A stretch of DNA of 14,333 nt from an uncultured Prevotellaceae bacterium (GCA_900557555.1 USTH01000037.1:1-14333), one strand, 5' to 3'. Shown: positions 6,189-13,627, numbered from the stretch's first letter. Translations and numbers: made by a program. Notes: generated from the letters alone by a model not told the origin.

Positions 6189-7328
6189 ATGATGACTACC
6201 ATACAGAGAGTTACCACAAAGGGCGACCTCAGAAAATTTGCAAGATTTAACTACCATCTATATAAAGGAAACCCATACTCCGTGCCAGACCTTTATTCTG
6301 ACATCATGAGGACATTCAGCAAAGACCGGAACCCGGCATTCAAGTTCTGCGAAGCCGAATATTTCCTTGCATATCAGAACAACAGAATTGTAGGCAGGGT
6401 GGCGGCCATAATAAACCACAAAGCCAACGCTGCTTGGAACAAGAAAGCCGTTAGGTTTGGCTGGATAGACTTCATCGACGACCCCGATGTGAGTCGCTCA
6501 CTGATTAAAGCGGTAGAACAGTGGGGGCTCAACAAAGGCATGACCGAAATAGAGGGGCCACTCGGATTTACTGACTTCGACGCAGAGGGGACACTCATTG
6601 AGGGCTTCGACCAACTTAGCACCATGTCAACCATCTACAACTACCCATACTACTCTGTCCACTTCGAGCATATGGGCTTCAGCAAGGCAATGGACTGGAT
6701 AGAGATGAAACTTGCGGTGCCAGAGAAGTTGCCAGAGCAGTACGAGAAAATAGCTCAGGTGGTGAAGCATCGCTACAACCTCCACATACGCAAGCTTAAA
6801 AACATCAAAGAAATAAGGCAGACGGGCATCGGCCACAGCATTTTCAAACTCATCAATGAAGCATACAAGCCCCTTTATGGGTTTTGCGAACTTTCTGATG
6901 AGCAGATAGAGCTTTACATCAAAGAATATCTGCCAGTGATTGACCTACAGATGGTAACATTGGTGGAAAACGAAGACAACGAGTTGGTCGGCGTGGGCAT
7001 ATCGATGCCATCGCTGTCGGTTGCTCTCCAGAAAGCAAAAGGCAAACTGTGGCCTTTCGGGTGGTGGCACCTGCTAAAGGCTCTGTTTCTCAAGAAACCA
7101 CCGATTCTCGACCTCCTCCTTGTAGCCGTCAAGCCTGAATACCAGGGCAAAGGCGTCAACGCTCTGCTGTTTGCCGACCTTATCCCCATCTACATTGCCA
7201 AAGGATTCAAATGGGGAGAGACAAACCTCGAGCTTGAGGTGAACAAGAAAGTGCAGTCGCAATGGCAATACATCGACAGCCACATCCACAAGCGCCGGCG
7301 CTGCTACACCAAGCCACTCACCGACTGA
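6189..7328 (+). CDS. GNAT-family acyltransferase, YghO-like
   Basis: A 379-residue protein with GNAT features in both halves. The N-terminal part has the KGDLRKFARF...YKGNPYSVP block (11-33) typical of YghO-like proteins and a beta-hairpin-like NNRIVGRVAAIIN (64-76). The C-terminal part has a second hairpin (ELVGVGISM, 265-273) and the acetyl-CoA-binding motif A, LLVAVKPEYQGKGVNALL (310-327), with Q319-G-K-G as the pyrophosphate loop. A GPLGFTDFDAEG stretch (123-134) is conserved-looking and may form the acceptor site. No signal peptide or membrane helix is visible. Two in-frame ATGs stand at 6189 and 6192; either could be used, and the upstream TTG frame is excluded by the promoter. It is the first gene of the plus-strand run, 64 bases ahead of the topoisomerase gene. 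The acyl donor and acceptor cannot be told from sequence. Confidence 0.75.
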   Translation: MMTTIQRVTTKGDLRKFARFNYHLYKGNPYSVPDLYSDIMRTFSKDRNPAFKFCEAEYFLAYQNNRIVGRVAAIINHKANAAWNKKAVRFGWIDFIDDPDVSRSLIKAVEQWGLNKGMTEIEGPLGFTDFDAEGTLIEGFDQLSTMSTIYNYPYYSVHFEHMGFSKAMDWIEMKLAVPEKLPEQYEKIAQVVKHRYNLHIRKLKNIKEIRQTGIGHSIFKLINEAYKPLYGFCELSDEQIELYIKEYLPVIDLQMVTLVENEDNELVGVGISMPSLSVALQKAKGKLWPFGWWHLLKALFLKKPPILDLLLVAVKPEYQGKGVNALLFADLIPIYIAKGFKWGETNLELEVNKKVQSQWQYIDSHIHKRRRCYTKPLTD

Positions 7329-7392
7329 CAGAGGGCGCACAGACATGCAACCGCAACACCAGAATACTCATACAACACTCTATACGACAACC

Positions 7393-9429
7393 ATGGCAGA
7401 AACTAAAGTAAACAACTACGGCGACGAGTCCATCGTACATCTTGAAGGCGTGGAACACATCCGACGCCGCCCCGGCATGTATATCGGCAGACTGGGCGAT
7501 GGCTCTAACCGAGAGGATGGCATCTATGTGCTGCTAAAGGAAACCATCGACAACAGCATCGACGAGTTCAACGAGGGCTATGGAAAGCGCATTGACGTGG
7601 AGATAGAGGAAAGCCGCAGCGCCATGGTGAGAGACTACGGCCGTGGCATCCCTTTGGGTGGCCTTATTCCAGCTGTGAGCCAACTCAACACCGGAGCCAA
7701 ATACGACACCTCGGTATTCACGGCCAGCGTGGGTCTCAACGGTGTGGGTCTGAAGGCAGTCAACGCCCTGAGCCGCTTGTTTGTGGCAAGGAGCCACCGC
7801 GACGGAAAGTTCCATGAGGCCACATTCGAATACGGCAAACTTATCAACGACGTGTCAGGCGACACTGAGGAAGAAGACGGTACTTACATCTATTTTGAGC
7901 CAGACCCCCAACAGTTCAAAAACTTCAAGTTCAGGGCAGAGTATGTAGAGTTCATGCTCCGCAACTACACTTATCTCAACACTGGGCTTTCCATCTACTA
8001 TAACAACCGGCGCATCGTCAGCCGCAACGGACTTGAAGACTTGCTCAACGACAACATGACAGCCACCCCCATCTACAACATAATACACCTTAGAGGAGAC
8101 GGCATCGACATCGCCTTTACCCACGCCAACCAAAACGGCGAAGAATACTACTCCTACGTCAACGGACAGCACACCACACAAGGAGGCACACACCAGAGTG
8201 CATTAAAAGAACACCTCGCCCGTACTATCAAGGAGCATTTCGGCAAAAACTATGAGCCGGTTGACATACGCAACGGCCTTGTGGCCGCCATCGCCATAAG
8301 GGTCATTGAACCGATGTTTGAGAGTCAGACCAAAATAAAACTCGGCTCACTAACCATGGCCCCCGAAAAAGACAGCAAGGGCAACCCCTTTCCGCTCTCC
8401 GGCGTCAGCGTAAACAAGTTTGTCGGCGACTTTATAAAGAAGAACGTTGACAACTATCTGCACATGCACCCCGAAGTGGCAGAGGACATGCAGAAGAAGA
8501 TACAGGAATCCGAACGCGACCGTAAGGCCATGGCAGGCATAGTGTCGAAAGCCGCCAAGGAGAGAGCCAAGAAGATCAACGTCAACAACCCCAAGCTGCG
8601 CGACTGCATCATACACCTCAACGACCCTCTGCCCAAAAGCAGGAAAGGCACTGTCAACACCGACGACGACCCGCGCCTCGACACCGCCATATTCATAACA
8701 GAGGGACTGTCGGCAAGCGGCTCAATCACCAAATGCCGAGACGCTAAGACACAGGCCGTGTTCAGTCTGCGCGGAAAGCCCTACAACAGTTTCGGTGAGA
8801 CAAAAGAACTGGTATACAAAAACGAGGAGTTCAATCTGCTGCAGGCCGCCCTCAACATCGAAGACGGACTCGATGGCCTGAGATACAACAAGGTAATAGT
8901 AGCTACCGATGCCGATGTCGATGGTATGCACATCAGACTGCTGATGTTAACATTCTTCCTGCAGTTCTTCCCAGAACTGATAAAGACAGGGCATGTCTAT
9001 ATTTTGCAGACACCGCTGTTCAGAGTGCGCAACAACAAAAAGCGAAGCACCGCCAAAAACCTCTCTACAAAGATTGATGACAATGCTGCAGGTGCCGCCA
9101 TCCTCCGAAAACGTGACAGCAACCAACGCTCGGAATACACCACACGCTATTGCTATTCGGAGGAAGAACGCACCAATGCTATCCGAGAACTCGGCCCCGA
9201 CCCACAGATAACACGCTTCAAAGGTCTCGGAGAAATCTCACCCGATGAATTCAAGGAGTTTATCGGCCCGCAGATAAGGTTGGAGCAGGTGAGCCTGCAC
9301 AAGACTGACCAAGTGCAGGAACTGCTAAGCTACTACATGGGCAAGAACACGCCCGAGAGGCAAAACTTCATCATCAACAACCTCGTAATAGAAGAAGACA
9401 AACCCGACGAAGACTTCACCGAAGAATAA
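7393..9429 (+). CDS. parE: DNA topoisomerase IV subunit B (type IIA ATPase subunit)
   Basis: A 678-residue GyrB/ParE-family subunit that supplies ATPase and part of the cleavage centre for chromosome decatenation. In order: RRRPGMYIG (24-32); the GHKL ATPase with E50 and N54 in KETIDNSIDE, DYGRGIP (81-87) and GLNGVGLKAVNALS (114-127); the transducer Q-T-K loop (312-314); the TOPRIM domain with E437 in TEGLSASGS and D506, D508 and D510 in TDADVDG; and the closing RFKGLGEISPDEF (608-620). Two points are odd: L439 stands where GyrB/ParE usually reads EGDSA, and about 37 extra residues (549-585) lie between PLFRVRNN and YCYSEEE. The short C-terminus without the long GyrB insert of proteobacteria, and close similarity to Bacteroidota topo IV B as I remember it, favour ParE over GyrB. 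The frame extends upstream to an ATG at 7345, but those 16 residues are Thr/Gln-rich and unlike the family, so 7393 is chosen. Confidence 0.9.
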   Translation: MAETKVNNYGDESIVHLEGVEHIRRRPGMYIGRLGDGSNREDGIYVLLKETIDNSIDEFNEGYGKRIDVEIEESRSAMVRDYGRGIPLGGLIPAVSQLNTGAKYDTSVFTASVGLNGVGLKAVNALSRLFVARSHRDGKFHEATFEYGKLINDVSGDTEEEDGTYIYFEPDPQQFKNFKFRAEYVEFMLRNYTYLNTGLSIYYNNRRIVSRNGLEDLLNDNMTATPIYNIIHLRGDGIDIAFTHANQNGEEYYSYVNGQHTTQGGTHQSALKEHLARTIKEHFGKNYEPVDIRNGLVAAIAIRVIEPMFESQTKIKLGSLTMAPEKDSKGNPFPLSGVSVNKFVGDFIKKNVDNYLHMHPEVAEDMQKKIQESERDRKAMAGIVSKAAKERAKKINVNNPKLRDCIIHLNDPLPKSRKGTVNTDDDPRLDTAIFITEGLSASGSITKCRDAKTQAVFSLRGKPYNSFGETKELVYKNEEFNLLQAALNIEDGLDGLRYNKVIVATDADVDGMHIRLLMLTFFLQFFPELIKTGHVYILQTPLFRVRNNKKRSTAKNLSTKIDDNAAGAAILRKRDSNQRSEYTTRYCYSEEERTNAIRELGPDPQITRFKGLGEISPDEFKEFIGPQIRLEQVSLHKTDQVQELLSYYMGKNTPERQNFIINNLVIEEDKPDEDFTEE

Positions 9430-9493
9430 ATAATAACCCCATGCGTGGTGTGGCATCTACCTCCCGCTCCACCGCAAACCTACAGACTCGTCT

Positions 9494-9943
9494 ATGAAGA
9501 CCGCACTATTCCCAGGGTCATTCGACCCCTTCACCATAGGCCACGCCGACATCGTGGCACGGGGGCTCAAGATATTCGACAGGGTCATCATCGCCATCGG
9601 TGAGAACTGCAATAAAACCCCGTTTCAAAATCTGGAAAACCGCCACCGCACTGTCAAGACACTATATTCCTCCGACCCACGGGTGGAGGTCGTCACTTAC
9701 CACGGACTCACCGCTGACCTCGCTGCAAAATGCCAGGCCGACGCCATTCTGCGCAGTGTGCGCTCGCTCAAGGACTATGAATACGAACGCGACATGGCAG
9801 ATATCAACCAACAACTCAACGGCACGGAAACCGTGCTGCTGTTCTGCAGACCAGAACTGGCATCCGTCAGTTCAAGCACCGTCAGAGAGCTACACAGCTT
9901 CGGAAAGGATATCACACCGTTTCTGCCACACAAACAAGACTGA
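9494..9943 (+). CDS. coaD: Pantetheine-phosphate adenylyltransferase
   Basis: A 149-residue enzyme of coenzyme A synthesis that joins 4'-phosphopantetheine and ATP to give dephospho-CoA and pyrophosphate. The nucleotidyltransferase signature is GSFDPFTIGH (8-17) with the catalytic H17. The phosphopantetheine-binding region LRSVRSLKDYEYE (86-98) and the ATP loop SSSTVREL (126-133) are both present. Length is close to the usual 155-165 residues, with a slightly short C-terminus. It lies 64 bases after parE and 44 before the S41 protease gene on the same strand, presumably cotranscribed. The start has no Shine-Dalgarno sequence, as for its neighbours. Confidence 0.95.
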   Translation: MKTALFPGSFDPFTIGHADIVARGLKIFDRVIIAIGENCNKTPFQNLENRHRTVKTLYSSDPRVEVVTYHGLTADLAAKCQADAILRSVRSLKDYEYERDMADINQQLNGTETVLLFCRPELASVSSSTVRELHSFGKDITPFLPHKQD

Positions 9944-9945
9944 TC

Positions 9946-9960
9946 GTCTGCTGTGCAGAC
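9946..9960 (+). repeat. Short perfect hairpin between coaD and the S41 gene
   Basis: GTCTGC (9946-9951) and GCAGAC (9955-9960) are exact inverted copies around a TGT loop, starting three bases after the coaD stop codon. There is no T-run after it, so it is not an intrinsic terminator; it may protect the upstream message end or be chance. It is the only clean hairpin found in the gaps of the plus-strand operon. Confidence 0.3.
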
Positions 9961-9987
9961 AAACATCATATACAACACTACAACACA

Positions 9988-11577
9988 ATGAAGATTCTCT
10001 ACACCCTGATAGCCGCCATGTGCATAGTCGCAGCATCAACTGCCAAAGCACAAAGCGAAAAGGACCGCAACGACCTTGACCTCGCCCTTCGCAAACTTGC
10101 CACAGCCCACATGGCAATAAAGGCGCTCTATATTGATACCACAAACACGGCCATACTGACCGACGAAGCCATCAAGGCCATGCTGGCACAACTCGACCCA
10201 CACAGCAGCTATTCCAACGCTGAAGAGACCCGAAAGTTCACCGAACCGCTCAACAGCAACTTTGAAGGCATCGGCGTGCAGTTCAACATCCTCAACGACA
10301 CGCTCGTGGTGGTGCAGACAGTGGCGAAGGGACCGTCCGAAAAGGCCGGCATACTTGCCGGAGACCGCATTGTTGCAGTCAACGACACCGCCATTGCCGG
10401 AGTCAAGATGCCACGCGACATCATCATGAAGAAACTGCGTGGGGCCAAGAACACCGTTGCCGAACTCGACATCTGCCGCCGTGGTGTGAAAGAGACCCTC
10501 CGCTTCAAGGTGGTAAGGGATAAAATTCCTCTCCACTCCGTAGATGCAGCCTACATGATACGCCCCGGCATAGGCTTCATCCGCATCAGCAGCTTTGCAG
10601 CAACCACACGCAATGAAGTGCGCGATGCTATCCGGAAACTGAAGAAAGAAGGCATGGAAAGCCTCATTCTCGACTTGCAACAAAACGGAGGAGGCTACCT
10701 TGAAGCCGCCAACGGTGTAGCAAGCGAATTTCTAAACAAGGGAGACCTCGTGGTGTATACCGATGGGCGCGCCGTACCAAGACAGACTCTTACAGCTTTG
10801 GGCGACGGACTGTTTACCGACGGACGAGTGGCAGTACTGGTTGACGAATACACCGCCTCGGCAGCCGAAATAGTCAGTGGGGCGATACAGGATCACGACA
10901 GAGGAGTCATCGTCGGACGCCGCACCTTCGGCAAGGGCCTTGTGCAACGTCCCATCGACCTGCCCGATGGCAGCATGATACGCCTCACGGTGTCACACTA
11001 CTATACCCCATCCGGACGCTGCATACAGAAGCCCTACAAGAAAGGCAAGAAAACAGACTACGATGACGACATCATGAAGCGCTACAACAGTGGGGAACTG
11101 ATGCACGCCGACAGCATACACTTCGCCGACTCACTGAAATGCTACACTCTCAAGGAGAAACGCACCGTCTATGGCGGAGGTGGCATCATGCCCGACTACT
11201 TCATACCGCTCGACACCACGGTCTACACCAAATACTACCGCAGCCTGAGTCGCAAGAACATCATACTCAACGCCTACATGACATACTTCGACAACAACCG
11301 CCGACAGCTCACCTCAACCTACAAGGACTTCGGTAAGTTCAAGAGCAACTTCGAAGTGCCGGCCGAACTAATTGACACCATCATTGCAGAAGGCAAGAAG
11401 ATGGAGGTGACGCCCAAAGACGACACCGAACTGTCACAGACCGTGCGCACCATCAAAAAGACGCTTAAAGGACTCGCCGCCCGCGACATCTGGGACATGT
11501 CGGAGTATTTTGCCATCATCAACGACGACAGCGACACTGTAAACAAAGCCATCGAACTACTACAGAAAAATAATTAG
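9988..11577 (+). CDS. Periplasmic S41-family C-terminal processing protease with PDZ domain
   Basis: A 529-residue serine protease of the CtpA/Prc family. Residues 1-21 form a signal peptide (hydrophobic core 4-16, AKA just before Gln22), so it acts in the periplasm; no lipobox Cys is present. The PDZ domain spans about 88-165 (EGIGVQF at 93-99, GILAGDRIVAVND at 121-133). The S41 catalytic domain follows, with ILDLQQNGGGYL (227-238), TASAAEI with nucleophile S291, and GRRTFGKGLVQ with general base K316, the 25-residue Ser-Lys spacing usual in the family. GGGGIMPD (397-404) closes the catalytic core, and a helical C-terminal extension of about 120 residues follows. Such proteases trim or destroy C-terminal tails of envelope proteins. 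It ends 12 bases before ruvB, so the two are almost certainly cotranscribed. A second S41 protein lies at the right end of the window. Confidence 0.92.
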   Translation: MKILYTLIAAMCIVAASTAKAQSEKDRNDLDLALRKLATAHMAIKALYIDTTNTAILTDEAIKAMLAQLDPHSSYSNAEETRKFTEPLNSNFEGIGVQFNILNDTLVVVQTVAKGPSEKAGILAGDRIVAVNDTAIAGVKMPRDIIMKKLRGAKNTVAELDICRRGVKETLRFKVVRDKIPLHSVDAAYMIRPGIGFIRISSFAATTRNEVRDAIRKLKKEGMESLILDLQQNGGGYLEAANGVASEFLNKGDLVVYTDGRAVPRQTLTALGDGLFTDGRVAVLVDEYTASAAEIVSGAIQDHDRGVIVGRRTFGKGLVQRPIDLPDGSMIRLTVSHYYTPSGRCIQKPYKKGKKTDYDDDIMKRYNSGELMHADSIHFADSLKCYTLKEKRTVYGGGGIMPDYFIPLDTTVYTKYYRSLSRKNIILNAYMTYFDNNRRQLTSTYKDFGKFKSNFEVPAELIDTIIAEGKKMEVTPKDDTELSQTVRTIKKTLKGLAARDIWDMSEYFAIINDDSDTVNKAIELLQKNN

Positions 11578-11589
11578 AACACCCCCAAA

Positions 11590-12639
11590 ATGAAAGACAC
11601 CTTCGACATCAGAGCGCAACAAGACGCCATCCCCACAGACAAAGACTACGAGAACGCACTACGCCCGCTAAACTTCAGCGACTTCAACGGCCAGAACAAA
11701 GTGGTGGACAACCTCAAGGTTTTTGTGGAAGCCGCCAAGTACCGTGGCGAACCTCTTGACCACACCCTGCTCCACGGCCCTCCCGGACTGGGCAAGACCA
11801 CTCTGAGCAACATTATTGCAAACGAACTCGGCGTGGGTTTCAAGATAACCTCTGGCCCCGTGCTCGAGCCGGGAGACCTGGCAGGTCTGCTCACTTCGCT
11901 TGAACCCCACGACGTGCTCTTCATCGACGAAATACACCGCTTGTCACCATTGGTGGAAGAATACCTCTACTCGGCCATGGAGGACTACCGCATTGATATC
12001 ATGATCGACAAGGGCCCCTCAGCACGCTCCATACAGATCGAGCTCAACCCATTCACCCTCGTGGGAGCCACCACACGAAGCGGCCTGCTCACCGCACCGC
12101 TCAGAGCACGCTTCGGCATCAACCTACATCTGGAATACTACGATGCCGACACACTCAAAACCATCATCATGCGCTCAGCCTCCATTCTTAACGTGGAGAT
12201 TGACGGCAAGGCGGCAGCAGAGATTGCCGGACGTTCACGCGGCACACCACGCATCGCCAACGCACTGTTGCGACGTGTGAGAGACTTCGCCCAAGTCAAA
12301 GGCAACGGACGCATTAACCTGCCCATCGCACATCTCGCACTTGAAGCCCTCAACATCGACAAGTTCGGGCTTGACGAAATCGACAACAAAATTCTAAGCA
12401 CCATAATCGACAAGTTCGGCGGAGGACCGGTGGGGCTCACAACCATTGCTACCGCTATCGGCGAAGACCAAGGCACTGTGGAGGAAGTCTACGAACCATT
12501 CCTTATCATGGAGGGCTTCATAAAGCGTACACCACGCGGACGCCAAGCCACATATCTCGCCTACAAACATCTGGGGCGAAACAGCCAGAGAAGCGACCAG
12601 TCAGACCTCTTCGACCGCCAACCCGAACTGTTTGACTGA
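11590..12639 (+). CDS. ruvB: Holliday junction branch migration ATPase RuvB
   Basis: A 349-residue AAA+ motor that, with RuvA, drives Holliday junction branch migration. Motifs: LRPLNFSDFNGQ (24-35), Walker A GPPGLGKTT (63-71), Walker B FIDEIHRL (111-118), sensor 1 GATTR (159-163), the arginine finger in LRARFG (R174), and the sensor 2 RGTPRIAN (217-224). The winged-helix DNA-binding domain ends with GFIKRTPRGRQAT (309-321). After it comes a tail of about 20 residues with QSDLF (337-341) and QPELF (344-348), two copies of a QxxLF pattern resembling sliding-clamp-binding peptides. Length is close to typical RuvB. No ruvA or ruvC is adjacent. The start at 11590 lies 12 bases after the S41 stop. 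Confidence 0.96.
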   Translation: MKDTFDIRAQQDAIPTDKDYENALRPLNFSDFNGQNKVVDNLKVFVEAAKYRGEPLDHTLLHGPPGLGKTTLSNIIANELGVGFKITSGPVLEPGDLAGLLTSLEPHDVLFIDEIHRLSPLVEEYLYSAMEDYRIDIMIDKGPSARSIQIELNPFTLVGATTRSGLLTAPLRARFGINLHLEYYDADTLKTIIMRSASILNVEIDGKAAAEIAGRSRGTPRIANALLRRVRDFAQVKGNGRINLPIAHLALEALNIDKFGLDEIDNKILSTIIDKFGGGPVGLTTIATAIGEDQGTVEEVYEPFLIMEGFIKRTPRGRQATYLAYKHLGRNSQRSDQSDLFDRQPELFD

Positions 12640-12703
12640 TTACATGACAGTGCCTCGCACAGCATTCAAACAAACACCACAACTTGTACAAACAACGTAA
12701 CCT

Positions 12704-13120
12704 ATGGTATCCTATCAATCCGAGAACACCGCTTTTCCAAAAATCAAGCGACGACAGACAACCTCATGGCTAAGGCAGGTGGCCGCCACCTACGGCATGA
12801 CTATCGGCGACGTGGCATACATATTTTGCGATGACACCAAAATTCTCGAAGTAAACCGCCAATACCTGAACCACGACTACTATACCGACGTCATAACTTT
12901 TGACTACACCGAGGGGGCCACCATCAACGGTGACATCTTCATAAGCCTTGACACCGTCAGGAGCAACTCCGAACGGTTAAACACGCCCTACAATGAAGAA
13001 CTTCACCGCGTCATGGCGCACGGCATCTTGCATCTATGTGGCATCAACGACAAGGGACCGGGAGAGCGCGAAATTATGGAAAATGCAGAAAATAAAGCTC
13101 TTTCTCTTAAAAAATTATAA
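12704..13120 (+). CDS. ybeY: Endoribonuclease YbeY, rRNA maturation factor
   Basis: A 138-residue metal-dependent RNase of the UPF0054 family acting in 16S rRNA 3'-end maturation and ribosome quality control. The N-terminal half has NRQYLNHDYYTDVITFDY (51-68) and GDIFIS (76-81), both typical. The metal-site motif is HGILHLCGIND (106-116): the first two ligands H106 and H110 are present, while the usual third His of HGxLHLxGxDH is Asp116, a change I recall as common in Bacteroidota. Start and length fit the family. It is the last gene of the plus-strand run, 64 bases after ruvB; its 3' end is A/T-rich and runs into the promoter of the AraC-type gene without a clear terminator. Confidence 0.93.
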   Translation: MVSYQSENTAFPKIKRRQTTSWLRQVAATYGMTIGDVAYIFCDDTKILEVNRQYLNHDYYTDVITFDYTEGATINGDIFISLDTVRSNSERLNTPYNEELHRVMAHGILHLCGINDKGPGEREIMENAENKALSLKKL

Positions 13121-13136
13121 AATTCTGCACTTTTTC

Positions 13137-13167
13137 TTTGTACGAAAAGGAAACTATTGTACCTTTG
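13137..13167 (+). promoter_or_regulatory. Near-consensus Bacteroidota promoter for the AraC-type gene
   Basis: TTTG at 13137-13140 and TACCTTTG at 13160-13167, separated by 19 bases, match both halves of the Bacteroidota promoter (TTTG-N19-21-TAnnTTTG) exactly. A start near 13173 gives a leader of about 55 bases, A/T-rich and without a Shine-Dalgarno sequence, before the ATG at 13229. It is the best promoter in the window and separates this gene from the upstream operon. Confidence 0.8.
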
Positions 13168-13228
13168 CTTGTAAAAAAAAGTTCTCGCTTATTTTTTATT
13201 TAACACAAACAAGAAAAACAATTAGATT

Positions 13229-13627
13229 ATGAAACATCCAGAAGCATTGCCTTTCGGCTTGGACGAGAAAGAATTGAACGCACGCCTTGAGCAGCGTCTT
13301 GACACCCTTGCAAAAGAAACACAGTTCTACCTTCGCAAGGATATATCATTGAACGAGATTGCAGACCTCCTTGTAACAAACCGCACATACGCTTCACGTA
13401 TGATTAACAACGTTAAGGGCTGCAAATTCAACGAGTATGTCAACCGTCTACGTCTCCAGAAAGCAGAAGAGCTCTTTACTGACAAGGACTATATGAACTC
13501 CCACAGCATCCGCGACCTCGCTTCAGACTGCGGCTTTGCATCGGTAAGCACATTCCGTCGCGCATTCTCTAAGAAATTTGACAACACCCCTCTCTCTTTC
13601 GTTAAGCGAAACGGATACAGAGAATAA
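13229..13627 (+). CDS. AraC-type DNA-binding protein (DNA-binding domain only)
   Basis: A 132-residue protein consisting of the two helix-turn-helix units of an AraC/XylS DNA-binding domain and a short N-terminal leader. The first unit is ISLNEIADLLVTNRTYASRMIN (split 39-60) with the connecting helix FNEYVNRLRLQKAEELF (67-83). The second is SIRDLASDCGFASVSTFRRAF (93-113), followed by KKFDNTPLSFVK (115-126), the usual end of the family. There is no ligand-binding, receiver or membrane domain, and no upstream frame from which one has been lost, since the promoter lies 62 bases ahead of the ATG. In Bacteroidota this kind of domain often ends hybrid two-component sensors, so this is either a stand-alone regulator or a domesticated remnant. 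Target genes are unknown; neighbours across the terminator are convergent, so they are not obvious targets. Confidence 0.8.
   Translation: MKHPEALPFGLDEKELNARLEQRLDTLAKETQFYLRKDISLNEIADLLVTNRTYASRMINNVKGCKFNEYVNRLRLQKAEELFTDKDYMNSHSIRDLASDCGFASVSTFRRAFSKKFDNTPLSFVKRNGYRE

Noticed and set aside
5914..6192. 92-codon plus-strand frame in the divergent intergenic region
   Set aside because: It begins with TTG, runs across both promoters and has no domain or leader. Intergenic DNA is the simpler reading.
7345..7392. N-terminal extension of ParE by 16 residues
   Set aside because: The added residues are Thr/Gln-rich, unlike the family N-terminus, and the ATG at 7393 gives the expected start.
9430..9493. 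Possible hairpin between parE and coaD (GCGTGGTG with CTCCACCGC)
   Set aside because: Pairing is imperfect, with mismatches in an eight-to-nine base stem and no T-run, so not called.
7329..12703. Three intergenic gaps of exactly 64 bases (after the acyltransferase, parE and ruvB genes)
   Set aside because: The three gap sequences share only A/C-rich character and no alignable element, so equal length is probably chance.
13146..13166. AAAGG / CCTTT inverted repeat inside the promoter of the AraC-type gene as an autoregulatory operator
   Set aside because: Arms are only five bases, and the right arm is part of the -7 consensus itself, so pairing is expected by chance.
12993..13232. 79-codon frame overlapping the end of ybeY and the following promoter
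   Set aside because: It is out of frame with ybeY, composed partly of low-complexity Phe/Lys-rich translation of A/T-rich intergenic DNA, and overlaps a near-consensus promoter.
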